Positions 6,776 to 14,370 of a stretch of DNA of 17,339 nt are shown one piece after another. Every line of letters begins with the position of its first letter. Positions within the stretch are counted from its first letter, which is position 1. Where the stretch lies: positions 1 through 17,339 of the forward strand of contig CAKSDT010000031.1 in NCBI GenBank assembly GCA_934446135.1, given 5' to 3'. The notes under the pieces were generated by a model. It saw only the letters and a program-made list of their open reading frames with translations. It ran no database searches and was not told the origin of the DNA. This DNA comes from an uncultured Clostridia bacterium (GTDB lineage Bacteria > Bacillota > Clostridia > RGIG6154). The translations under genes and the position numbers were made by a program.

Positions 6776-8461
6776 ATGGAAACAAAATGGAATGTTTCTG
6801 AAATTCCGTCAGTTAGTTCAATTAATGAAATGTCAGAAGCACTTAAAATAAGCAAACTTCTTTCTGTAATACTGTGTGTCAGAGGATTTACTGTTAAGTC
6901 AGCATCAGATTTTTTGAATAAAGATTTGTCTTGTATATATGATCCTTATCTTCTTAAAGATATGGATAAGGGTGTAAAACGAATCAGACAGGCTCTTTGC
7001 AACAATGAAATAATTACTGTTTACGGTGATTATGATGCAGACGGTGTGACTTCTTGCTCACTTTTGGTTAAAGCACTTAAGAAACTTAACGGCAATGTAA
7101 ATTATTATATTCCTGAGCGTGAAACAGAAGGGTATGGAATTAATAACAGTTCAATAGAACATATCAAAAACCGCGGCACAAGTTTAATAATTACGGTTGA
7201 CTGTGGCATTACCGCTATATCTGAATGTGAATATGCAAAGTCACTTGGTATAGATATGGTAATAACAGATCATCATGAATGTTCTGATTCTGTACCTGAA
7301 GCAGTTGCGGTCATTGATGCTAAACAAAAGGATTGTGAGTATCCTTTTAAACACCTTGCGGGTGTTGGAGTCGCTTTTAAACTTGTTCAGGCACTTTTTA
7401 GGGATACTGTCGGCACCGAAGAATTGATAGATGAATACTCTGATTTGGTTACGATAGGTTCAATAGCCGATATAGTTCCGCTTGTGGGTGAAAACAGAGT
7501 TATCTGTCACTTTGGTCTTAAAAGCATTTCTAACACAAAAAATCAGGGGATAAGAGCACTTGTTGATGTTTCCGGACTTGACATAAACAAAATAGATGCA
7601 ACTAAAATAGGGTTTGTAATTGCACCTAAAATTAATGCAGTCGGAAGATTGGAAGATGCAACGAGAGCAATAAAACTGTTTTTGTCAGAAGATTATGATG
7701 AGGCATATAAAATTGCTTCTGAGTTGCATGGATATAATAAAATGCGTCAGGAAATTGAAACAGAAATTCTGGAAGAGGCGGATAAACAATTAAAAAAATA
7801 CTATCTTAATGACAAAATTGCTGTGCTTGATAATAAAAATTGGCATCACGGTGTAGTGGGGATAGTTGCATCAAGGCTTACAAAAAGATATTTCAAGCCT
7901 TGTATTATGATTTCTCCGGGAACAGAGGGACTTTATAAGGGATCCGGAAGAAGTATTTCGGGTTTTTCGCTTTATGATGCACTTGACTATTCAAAAGACA
8001 CACTAAAATCATTTGGCGGACATGAACTCGCAGCAGGGCTGGTTATAGAAAAAAACAACATACAAAAATTCAGAAAAAAGATAAATGAATATGCAGAAAA
8101 GAATATGTCTTCGGATATTTTAGTAAACAAAATTACGGCTGATTGCGAACTTAGGGGCAGATATTTAAATCTTGCATCAGCAGAAGAGTTGTCTAAACTT
8201 CAACCATATGGAACGGAAAATGCACAACCTGTATTTTATATAAAAAATATGACTGTTGCTAATTCTTATAAAATAGGTAACAATAAGCAACATTTGAGAC
8301 TTCAGTTAATAAAAGATGGGGTGAAGGTTGACGCCGTTGCATTTGGTATGGGAGATAGAAATATAACATTTAACAGTGTTATAAGTGTTATGTGTAATCT
8401 TGATGTCAATGAATTCAGGAATGAGCGAAATCTTCAATTGAAAATTATTGATATTAAATAG
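6776..8461 (+). CDS. recJ: Single-stranded-DNA-specific 5'-3' exonuclease RecJ
   Basis: RecJ degrades single-stranded DNA 5' to 3' in recombination and mismatch or base-excision repair, using two metal ions bound by DHH-family motifs. The 561-residue product contains DYDADG (85-90), DCG (142-144), DHH (165-167, in TDHHECS) and the downstream GVGVAFKL and GSIADIVPL motifs. The DHHA1 domain follows, with HHGVVGIVASRL, GSGRSISGFSL and FGGHELAAG. A C-terminal OB-like region of about 100 residues completes it. I chose ATG 6776 because AAAGGAG at 6763-6769 is ideally spaced. An in-frame start at 6719 would coincide with the promoter and add unconserved residues. Length is close to the usual 560-575. 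It is followed after 8 bases by rel. In many Bacillota apt sits between them, but not here. Confidence 0.96.
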   Translation: METKWNVSEIPSVSSINEMSEALKISKLLSVILCVRGFTVKSASDFLNKDLSCIYDPYLLKDMDKGVKRIRQALCNNEIITVYGDYDADGVTSCSLLVKALKKLNGNVNYYIPERETEGYGINNSSIEHIKNRGTSLIITVDCGITAISECEYAKSLGIDMVITDHHECSDSVPEAVAVIDAKQKDCEYPFKHLAGVGVAFKLVQALFRDTVGTEELIDEYSDLVTIGSIADIVPLVGENRVICHFGLKSISNTKNQGIRALVDVSGLDINKIDATKIGFVIAPKINAVGRLEDATRAIKLFLSEDYDEAYKIASELHGYNKMRQEIETEILEEADKQLKKYYLNDKIAVLDNKNWHHGVVGIVASRLTKRYFKPCIMISPGTEGLYKGSGRSISGFSLYDALDYSKDTLKSFGGHELAAGLVIEKNNIQKFRKKINEYAEKNMSSDILVNKITADCELRGRYLNLASAEELSKLQPYGTENAQPVFYIKNMTVANSYKIGNNKQHLRLQLIKDGVKVDAVAFGMGDRNITFNSVISVMCNLDVNEFRNERNLQLKIIDIK

Positions 8462-8469
8462 GTGATTTA

Positions 8470-10641
8470 ATGGATGAACAATGTAGATTATTAATAGATA
8501 AAATTAAAAAATATAGCACTCATCCCGATGTTGCTTTAGTCGAAAAAGCATATGAGATTGCTAAAAAGCAACATGAGAATCAATATAGATTTTCTGGTGA
8601 ACCGTATTTTCAGCATCCGTTAGCAGTTGCCAATATTCTTGCCGAATTGGAAATGGATAGCACTTCAATTGCTGCCGGTTTGCTTCATGATGTCGTAGAA
8701 GACACTGAATATGGGATTGATAAAATTAAAGAAAATTTTAACGATGATGTGGCACTCCTTGTAGAGGGAGTGACAAAACTTGAAAAAATACCGTATTCAA
8801 GTAAGGAACAACAGCAAATTGAGAACTTACGCAAGATGTTTCTTACCATGGCAAAGGATATAAGGGTTATTATAATAAAACTTGCTGACAGGCTGCATAA
8901 TATGCGAACGCTGAAAAGTATGCGTGAGGATAAGCAAAGAGAAAAAGCAAAGGAAACTTTGGATGTTTATGCACCTTTGGCTCATAGATTGGGTATTTCA
9001 AAAATCAAGTGGGAACTTGAAGATTTGGCACTTAGATATTTAGATCCGGTGGCTTATAATGAGATAAACGAGAGCATCAATCAGAAAAGAACAGAGCGGG
9101 AATCATTTATCGAAGATATAATTGCAAATCTTGACCGAAAAATCAAAGGGTTGGGAATTAATGCAACTATATCCGGCAGAGCAAAACATTTTTACAGTAT
9201 ATTCAGAAAGATGTATGCACAAAACAAAAGTATTGATGAAATATATGATTTGTTTGCGGTGAGGGTAATTGTAGATAATATTTCGGATTGCTATGCAGTT
9301 TTGGGACTTGTTCATGAAATGTATAAACCTATACCGGGCAGATTTAAAGATTATATTGCAATGCCTAAGCCTAATATGTATCAATCCCTCCACACAACAT
9401 TGATCGGTCCGTCCGGCGTACCGTTTGAGGTTCAGATAAGGACATGGGAGATGCACAGAACTGCAGAATATGGTATTGCTGCACATTGGAAATACAAAGA
9501 GGGACCGAACGCAAGCGATGACATTGACGGAAAACTTGAATGGATCAGGAAAATGCTTGATGTTCAAAACAATCTTTCGGATAATGAATCAGAAGAGTTT
9601 ATGAAAACTTTAAAGATTGATTTGTTTACCGATGAGGTTTTTGTGTTTACTCCGAGAGGCGAAGTTATAAATCTTCCGCTTGGTTCATGTCCAATTGACT
9701 TTGCGTATGCAATTCACAGTGAAATAGGTAACAAATTGGTTGGTGCTAAGATAAACGGTAAAATTGCAACAATAGATCAGAAACTTCAAACAGGAGATAT
9801 TGTTGAAATCCTTACAGTTCCTACTGCGAAAGGTCCGAGTATGGATTGGATTAAAACTGTAAAAACCGCTCAGGCAAGAAGCAAGATTAATCAATGGTTT
9901 AAAACACACAACCGGGATGAAAATATTATAAAAGGCAGAGAAATAGTTGATAAAGAAACACGAAAAGCGGGTATTGAAAATATTAATGCTTTTAAAGACG
10001 AATTTTGCAAGGCGGCTATGGAAAAATATGCAATCAAAACACCTGATGATGTCTATGCATCGTTGGGGTTTGAGGGTGTTGTTTCAACAAAGTTGCTTAA
10101 GTATTTGCTGGACAGAATTAAAAAGGTAACTGTAAAAAAAGAAAAAGAGAATGATGTTGTTCATCAAACAACAAGACCGAAAGCATCTTCAAACGGTATT
10201 GTTGTTAAAGGTATTGACAATTGCCTTATAAGGCTTTCAAAATGCTGCAATCCTATATTGGGCGATGAAATTGTGGGATATATTACGAGAGGAAGAGGTG
10301 TGTCGGTGCACCGTGCAGATTGTCCCAATGTTAAAAATATGTCTGATGAAGAAAAAGCAAGAATGATTGATGTTTGCTGGGACAGTGCAATTGACTGTTC
10401 ATTTGATGCTGATCTTGTTATATATGCTATAAACAGAGATAATCTTCTGCTTGAAATATCAGCGGATTTATCAAATCTAAAGATACCTATTCATGCAGTA
10501 AATGCCCGTGTAAATGGCGATGATAATGTTGTAGTTATTGACTTAACCGTTGCGGTCTTAAACGGCGAACAATTAAATACAGTTGTTAAAAAACTAAGAA
10601 ACATATCAGGAATTACCAGTATCAAGAGGACAATAAATTAG
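8470..10641 (+). CDS. rel: Bifunctional (p)ppGpp synthetase/hydrolase Rel
   Basis: This 723-residue protein has the complete long RSH layout and should make and degrade (p)ppGpp, the alarmone of the stringent response. The N-terminal HD hydrolase domain shows HP at 49-50, LLHDVVEDT (HD 73-74) and LADRLHNMRT. The synthetase domain has GRAKHFYSIFRKM, RFKDYIAMPKPNMYQSLH (RFKD at 291-294) and EVQIRT (320-325). The RxKD signature is that of bifunctional Rel/SpoT rather than monofunctional RelA, and the hydrolase motifs look intact. A TGS domain begins at about residue 388 (DEVFVFTPRGEV) and a C-terminal ACT domain at about 650. The conserved CCNPI motif and an HRADCPN segment precede the ACT domain. 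It lies between recJ and pgi. An AGGTG-type ribosome binding site overlaps the recJ stop. Confidence 0.97.
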   Translation: MDEQCRLLIDKIKKYSTHPDVALVEKAYEIAKKQHENQYRFSGEPYFQHPLAVANILAELEMDSTSIAAGLLHDVVEDTEYGIDKIKENFNDDVALLVEGVTKLEKIPYSSKEQQQIENLRKMFLTMAKDIRVIIIKLADRLHNMRTLKSMREDKQREKAKETLDVYAPLAHRLGISKIKWELEDLALRYLDPVAYNEINESINQKRTERESFIEDIIANLDRKIKGLGINATISGRAKHFYSIFRKMYAQNKSIDEIYDLFAVRVIVDNISDCYAVLGLVHEMYKPIPGRFKDYIAMPKPNMYQSLHTTLIGPSGVPFEVQIRTWEMHRTAEYGIAAHWKYKEGPNASDDIDGKLEWIRKMLDVQNNLSDNESEEFMKTLKIDLFTDEVFVFTPRGEVINLPLGSCPIDFAYAIHSEIGNKLVGAKINGKIATIDQKLQTGDIVEILTVPTAKGPSMDWIKTVKTAQARSKINQWFKTHNRDENIIKGREIVDKETRKAGIENINAFKDEFCKAAMEKYAIKTPDDVYASLGFEGVVSTKLLKYLLDRIKKVTVKKEKENDVVHQTTRPKASSNGIVVKGIDNCLIRLSKCCNPILGDEIVGYITRGRGVSVHRADCPNVKNMSDEEKARMIDVCWDSAIDCSFDADLVIYAINRDNLLLEISADLSNLKIPIHAVNARVNGDDNVVVIDLTVAVLNGEQLNTVVKKLRNISGITSIKRTIN

Positions 10642-10671
10642 TATATGTTAGAAATGAAAGGGGAAATAGAT

Positions 10672-12009
10672 GTGATTAAATTTGATTATCAGAAAGCAAA
10701 CTGGAAGATTTCAGAAAATGAAATCGAAAATGTAAAAAGTGCGGTTAGTATGGCACACAACAAGTTAGAAAGCAAATCAGGAGCAGGAAATGATTTTTTG
10801 GGTTGGGTTGACTTACCGAAAGATTATGACAAAGAAGAATTTTCACGGATAAAAAAGGCGGCAGATAAAATCAAAGCAAACAGTGAGGCTCTTATCGTTA
10901 TTGGTATTGGCGGCTCATATTTGGGTGCAAAAGCCGGAATTTCAATGCTCTCTCACACCTTTTATAATGAACTTTCGGGAAAGGGAAGACCGGCAATTTA
11001 CTTTGCGGGCAATTCAATAAGTTCAACATACCTTTCAGACCTTATTGAACTCGTGGAAAATAAAGATTTTTCGGTAAATGTTATATCAAAATCAGGTACA
11101 ACAACAGAACCGGCGGTCGCTTTCAGAATATTCAAGGAATTGTTGGAAAAAAAATATGGTAAAGATGGAGCAAAAGAGAGAATTTTTGCTACGACAGACA
11201 AACAGAAAGGTGCTCTTAAAAATCTTGCTGATCAGGAAGGATATGAATGTTTTGTAATACCTGATGATGTCGGCGGAAGATTTTCAGTGCTTACTGCAGT
11301 AGGTTTGCTTCCTATAGCAGTTTGCGGCGCTGACATAGATAAAATTATGCAAGGTGCAGATAAAGCAAGAATTGATTTTTCTGATGATAATCTTGACAAA
11401 AACTATTGTTATCAGTATGCAGCAGTAAGAAACATACTTTATTCAATGGGATATACGACTGAGATTCTTGTAAACTATGAACCTTCGCTTCATGATTTTT
11501 CTGAGTGGTGGAAACAATTATACGGTGAAAGTGAAGGAAAAGACAATAAAGGTATTTTCCCGGCTGCAGTTGATTTTTCAACCGATTTACATTCTATGGG
11601 ACAGTATATTCAAGAAGGAAGAAGAAATATTTTTGAAACCGTAATTAATGTTGAATCACCTCTTAAAAACATAATTATTGATGAGGATAAAGAAAATGTT
11701 GATGGACTTAACTTCCTTGCGGGCAAGACCATGGATTTTGTAAATAAAAAAGCATTTGAGGGAACACTTCTTGCTCATACTGACGGTTCTGTGCCTAATT
11801 TTGTTATAAATATACCAGCATTAACAGAAGAAGTGTTCGGATATTTGGTGTACTTTTTTGAAAAGGCTTGTGCTATAAGCGGTTATATGCTTGGAGTAAA
11901 TCCCTTTAACCAGCCCGGTGTTGAGGCATACAAAAAAAATATGTTTGCACTTTTAGGCAAACCGGGTTATGAAGATATGAAAGATGAACTCGAAAAAAGA
12001 TTGAAATAA
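10672..12009 (+). CDS. pgi: Glucose-6-phosphate isomerase
   Basis: Pgi interconverts glucose-6-phosphate and fructose-6-phosphate in glycolysis and gluconeogenesis. The product has the sugar-isomerase phosphate-binding sequence [13 protein letters not shown], the [14 protein letters not shown] loop, [17 protein letters not shown] (a Pgi signature) and QQ-type substrate residues in GQYIQEGRR. The C-terminal signature is [19 protein letters not shown] prefer the GTG at 10672, giving 445 residues, because AAAGGGG at 10657-10663 is well placed for it and the protein then begins with the usual IKFDYQKA. The in-frame ATGs at 10645 and 10654 remain possible, but the second overlaps that ribosome binding site. 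It belongs to the shorter bacterial Pgi group of about 450 residues. It follows rel by 30 bases and probably shares its transcript. Confidence 0.96.
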   Translation: MIKFDYQKANWKISENEIENVKSAVSMAHNKLESKSGAGNDFLGWVDLPKDYDKEEFSRIKKAADKIKANSEALIVIGIGGSYLGAKAGISMLSHTFYNELSGKGRPAIYFAGNSISSTYLSDLIELVENKDFSVNVISKSGTTTEPAVAFRIFKELLEKKYGKDGAKERIFATTDKQKGALKNLADQEGYECFVIPDDVGGRFSVLTAVGLLPIAVCGADIDKIMQGADKARIDFSDDNLDKNYCYQYAAVRNILYSMGYTTEILVNYEPSLHDFSEWWKQLYGESEGKDNKGIFPAAVDFSTDLHSMGQYIQEGRRNIFETVINVESPLKNIIIDEDKENVDGLNFLAGKTMDFVNKKAFEGTLLAHTDGSVPNFVINIPALTEEVFGYLVYFFEKACAISGYMLGVNPFNQPGVEAYKKNMFALLGKPGYEDMKDELEKRLK

Positions 12010-12021
12010 TTTAAAAAGTAC

Positions 12022-12050
12022 TTGAAAAATTTTCATAATTATAGTATGAT
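12022..12050 (+). promoter_or_regulatory. SigA-like promoter upstream of the small P-loop gene
   Basis: TTGAAA at 12022-12027 and TATGAT at 12045-12050, 17 bases apart, each match consensus at five of six positions. Transcription would start near 12057, leaving a leader of about 28 bases that carries the AGGAGG site. It starts 12 bases after the pgi stop, and no terminator hairpin is visible between pgi and this promoter. Confidence 0.65.
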
Positions 12051-12084
12051 ATATATATACTACAAAGACAGGAGGAAGATAGGT

Positions 12085-12501
12085 ATGATTAATATTATTG
12101 TTGGAAAAAAGGGCTCAGGTAAAACCAAATATCTTGTTAACCATGTTAATATGGCTGTTAAAGATGAACCCGGAACTTTGGTTTTTCTCAGTAACGGAAA
12201 CCGGCTCATTTATGATTTAAAACATTCTGTTAGATATGTTGATACGACAGACTATAAAATCAGAAACTATGATGTTTTTTATGGTTTCCTTACAGGTATT
12301 TTCTCTAACAACTATGATATTTCGCATATTTTTATTGACAGTATGTGGAAGATTGTTGAAAGCGGCGCGGACGGAATAGAAGGTTTTCTTACGGAACTGG
12401 AAAAATTTAGCAACCACTTTAATGTTAATTTTACTATTGCCATTTCAGAAGATAAAGATAATATACCTGAGAGTGTAGGTAAGTATATAGTAGAGTTATA
12501 A
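12085..12501 (+). CDS. Small P-loop nucleotide-binding protein, function unknown
   Basis: The 138-residue product starts MINIIVGKKGSGKTKYL, with a textbook Walker A motif (GKKGSGKT, residues 7-14). A likely Walker B strand, HIFIDS, has its aspartate at 85. Beyond that it has little but a few alpha/beta elements, including NFTIAISED near the end, where a sensor strand would be expected. Similar short ATPase-like proteins in Clostridia are sometimes labelled PilT-like, but there is no pilus gene nearby and I do not accept that name here. The start is set by AGGAGG at 12070-12075. An upstream in-frame ATG at 12022 would overlap the promoter. It forms its own unit, with a promoter before it and a hairpin after it, so its expression is separate from pgi and the PRPP synthetase-like gene. 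Confidence 0.75.
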   Translation: MINIIVGKKGSGKTKYLVNHVNMAVKDEPGTLVFLSNGNRLIYDLKHSVRYVDTTDYKIRNYDVFYGFLTGIFSNNYDISHIFIDSMWKIVESGADGIEGFLTELEKFSNHFNVNFTIAISEDKDNIPESVGKYIVEL

Positions 12502-12512
12502 TGAAATATTTT

Positions 12513-12556
12513 CTGCCCCCGGCTTTGCTTTTTAAGTCAGGGGCAGTTGCTTTGGT
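12513..12556 (+). terminator. Hairpin, likely terminator of the P-loop gene
   Basis: CTGCCCC at 12513-12519 pairs with GGGGCAG at 12540-12546. After one mismatch the stem continues with GGCTT (12521-12525) against AAGTC (12534-12538), giving about 12 bp in all. The following stretch, TTGCTTTGGTT, is T-rich but has no uninterrupted T run, so termination may be partial. The hairpin is clearly more GC-rich than its surroundings. Confidence 0.6.
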
Positions 12557-12593
12557 TAAATTAAAATTTTTAATATAAAGGTGTGCTATTACA

Positions 12594-13748
12594 ATGGATA
12601 AGACAAACAAAAATATTATATTTGATGATGAATCAAGAGTTGCTCCTTTGGGGCTTATTACGCTTGACAGTGCAAAGGATCTCAGTGCCAAAATTGATAA
12701 GTACCTTGTGGATTGGGCAAAACAAGGCGGAATGGACATTGATACGTTTATGATTGAGGCTGATTGCCCGAGATTTTCTTCAGGCGATGCAAAGGGACTT
12801 ATAAAATCAACTGTAAGAGGTTATGATTTATATATTATTGTAGATGTTTCAAATCATTATTGCACATATGACATGTTTGGAAAACAAAACGCTATGTCTC
12901 CGGATGATCATTATCAGGATTTAAAAAGAGTTATTCAGGCAGCGGGGGGTAAAGCACATCGTATAAATGTTATTATGCCAGTGCTTTACGGCGGAAGACA
13001 ACACAGAAGAAACTACAGAGAGTCTTTGGATTGTGCAGTTGCACTTCAGGAATTACAGAATATGGGAGTTACGAATGTGATAACATTTGACGCCCACGAT
13101 CCAAGAGTGCATAATGCGGTTCCTCTTATGGGATTTGATAATGTTATGCCTACATATCAGGTTTTAAAGTCTATGTTTAAGAATGTTGAGGATTTCAGAC
13201 CTACAAAAGACAAGTTTATGATTATAAGCCCGGATGAGGGAGCAATTAACAGGAATATGTACTATGCCTCTGTCCTTGGCGTAGATTTGGGTATGTTCTA
13301 TAAGAGAAGAGATTATTCGAGAATTGTTAACGGAAGAAATCCGATTGTTGCCCATGAGTATCTTGGAAATTCTGTTGATGGTAAAGATGTATTTATAGCA
13401 GATGACATTATTTCTTCGGGCGAGTCAATGCTTGATATTGCATATGAACTTAAAAAAAGGAATGCAAGAAGAATTTATACATATGCAACATATGCGATAT
13501 TTACGAACGGACTTGAATCGTTTGATAATGCGTATGCAGAAGGCGTTATCGATGGTGTATTCGGAACAAACCTTACATATCTTTCTCAGGAACTTAAAGA
13601 TAGAGAATGGTTTAATGAAGTTGATGTTTCGAAATATATAGCATACCTTATAGCATCGCTAAATCATGATGTTTCAACAACAAGTATTATTGATCCACAT
13701 GAGAAGATTGATTTATTGCTTAAAAAATATAGCGATAGATTAAAATAG
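12594..13748 (+). CDS. prs: Divergent ribose-phosphate pyrophosphokinase (PRPP synthetase-like)
   Basis: PRPP synthetase transfers pyrophosphate from ATP to ribose-5-phosphate for nucleotide, histidine and tryptophan synthesis. At 384 residues this protein is longer than standard Prs (about 315) and divergent. Correspondences are visible: YGGRQHRR at 132-139 for the catalytic YxRQDR region, FDAHDPR starting at 165 for the DLHA metal site, ISPDEGAINRNMYYA for the PDxGG segment, and DDIISSGES (270-278) for the PRPP loop, normally DDxIDTGGT. The N-terminus has about 45 extra residues before DCPRFSSGDAK. The C-terminus has an added helical tail ending HEKIDLLLKKYSDRLK. A similar long Prs-like group exists in Clostridia. 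Whether it makes PRPP is uncertain, because the TGG of the PRPP loop is replaced by SGE. The ribosome binding site is AAAGGTG at 12577-12583. It is a single-gene unit ending at a strong terminator. Confidence 0.85.
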   Translation: MDKTNKNIIFDDESRVAPLGLITLDSAKDLSAKIDKYLVDWAKQGGMDIDTFMIEADCPRFSSGDAKGLIKSTVRGYDLYIIVDVSNHYCTYDMFGKQNAMSPDDHYQDLKRVIQAAGGKAHRINVIMPVLYGGRQHRRNYRESLDCAVALQELQNMGVTNVITFDAHDPRVHNAVPLMGFDNVMPTYQVLKSMFKNVEDFRPTKDKFMIISPDEGAINRNMYYASVLGVDLGMFYKRRDYSRIVNGRNPIVAHEYLGNSVDGKDVFIADDIISSGESMLDIAYELKKRNARRIYTYATYAIFTNGLESFDNAYAEGVIDGVFGTNLTYLSQELKDREWFNEVDVSKYIAYLIASLNHDVSTTSIIDPHEKIDLLLKKYSDRLK

Positions 13749-13792
13749 CGAAATTTTACAAAAAATTATAAAAATAAGAAAATTTTTATGTC

Positions 13793-13826
13793 AAAGCACG
13801 GATTTTAAACTAAATCCGTGCTTTTT
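13793..13826 (+). terminator. Strong intrinsic terminator after the PRPP synthetase-like gene
   Basis: A perfect 13-bp stem (AAAGCACGGATTT at 13793-13805 with AAATCCGTGCTTT at 13812-13824) closes a 6-base loop and runs into a T tract at 13822-13826. It separates this gene from the ctsR promoter, whose -35 begins 6 bases later. Confidence 0.92.
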
Positions 13827-13831
13827 GAGTG

Positions 13832-13859
13832 TTGCATTAATTAGATTAGTGATTATAAT
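13832..13859 (+). promoter_or_regulatory. SigA-type promoter of ctsR-clpC
   Basis: A perfect TATAAT at 13854-13859 lies 16 bases downstream of TTGCAT at 13832-13837. Transcription would start near 13866, placing the CtsR box at 13872-13888 across about +7 to +23, where bound repressor would block the polymerase. Confidence 0.75.
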
Positions 13860-13871
13860 AAAAATATCAAA

Positions 13872-13888
13872 GGTCAAAGAAAGTCAAA
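13872..13888 (+). promoter_or_regulatory. CtsR operator (tandem heptad repeat)
   Basis: GGTCAAA at 13872-13878, a 3-base spacer GAA, and AGTCAAA at 13882-13888 match the CtsR consensus RGTCAAA-NAN-RGTCAAA exactly. It lies just after the predicted start site and 19 bases before the ctsR start codon, so ctsR and clpC should be autorepressed and released on heat or protein stress. Confidence 0.93.
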
Positions 13889-13906
13889 ATCAAAAAGGTG
13901 ATGTTT

Positions 13907-14353
13907 ATGAAGTTAAGTGATTTAATAGAAAGTTTTATAAAAGATATGTTTAATGAAACAGAAGGTGAAATTAATTTTCAGCGTAATGAATTAGCTAATA
14001 AGTTTAACTGTGTTACTTCCCAAATTAATTATGTGATTAATTCAAGGTTTAAAAATGAACAAGGTTATGTTGTTGAGAGTCACAGAGGTGGAGGAGGCAG
14101 TATAAAAATTACAAGAATATCTATGGATAAACCAACATATTTGATGCATATACTTTCATCAATAGGTCCAAATATTTCACAGAGCACGGCGTTGGCTTTT
14201 ATAAAAAACTTTCTTGACTATGATGCAGTGACCAAAAAGGAAGCGTCGATGATGGCCGCTGCAATTTCTGACAAGGTTTTGCTTGAATCAGGAGAATATA
14301 AAGACTCTGTTAGGGCAAAAATTTTAAAGAATATGATTGCAAGTATAATGTAA
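13907..14353 (+). CDS. ctsR: Class III heat-shock repressor CtsR
   Basis: CtsR is a dimeric winged-helix repressor of clp genes. The 148-residue product begins MKLSDLIESFIKDMF and has the helix-turn-helix segment RNELANKFNCVTSQINYVI. The glycine-rich wing RGGGGS (60-65) inserts in the minor groove and acts as a heat sensor in Bacillus CtsR. The C-terminal domain, with ALAFIKNFLDYDAVTKKEASMM, is also typical. ATG 13907 is chosen because AAAGGTGAT (13894-13902) is its ribosome binding site. The in-frame GTG 13898 and ATG 13901 overlap that site. A perfect CtsR box lies upstream. In many Bacillota McsB and its activator McsA control CtsR, but neither gene follows here, so inactivation probably relies on the glycine loop or on distant genes. 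clpC starts 17 bases after the stop. Confidence 0.97.
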   Translation: MKLSDLIESFIKDMFNETEGEINFQRNELANKFNCVTSQINYVINSRFKNEQGYVVESHRGGGGSIKITRISMDKPTYLMHILSSIGPNISQSTALAFIKNFLDYDAVTKKEASMMAAAISDKVLLESGEYKDSVRAKILKNMIASIM

Positions 14354-14370
14354 TTTTAGGAGGGATAGGT

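Noticed and set aside
9103..9567. 154-codon open frame on the minus strand inside rel
   Set aside because: It lies opposite a highly conserved synthetase region, has no ribosome binding site or recognisable protein features, and is explained by codon use of the plus-strand gene.
12553..12576. Promoter in the AT-rich stretch before the PRPP synthetase-like gene
   Set aside because: The best pair (TTGCTT with TAATAT, 18-base spacing) is weak and would overlap the end of the hairpin region. It is not strong enough to list as a feature.
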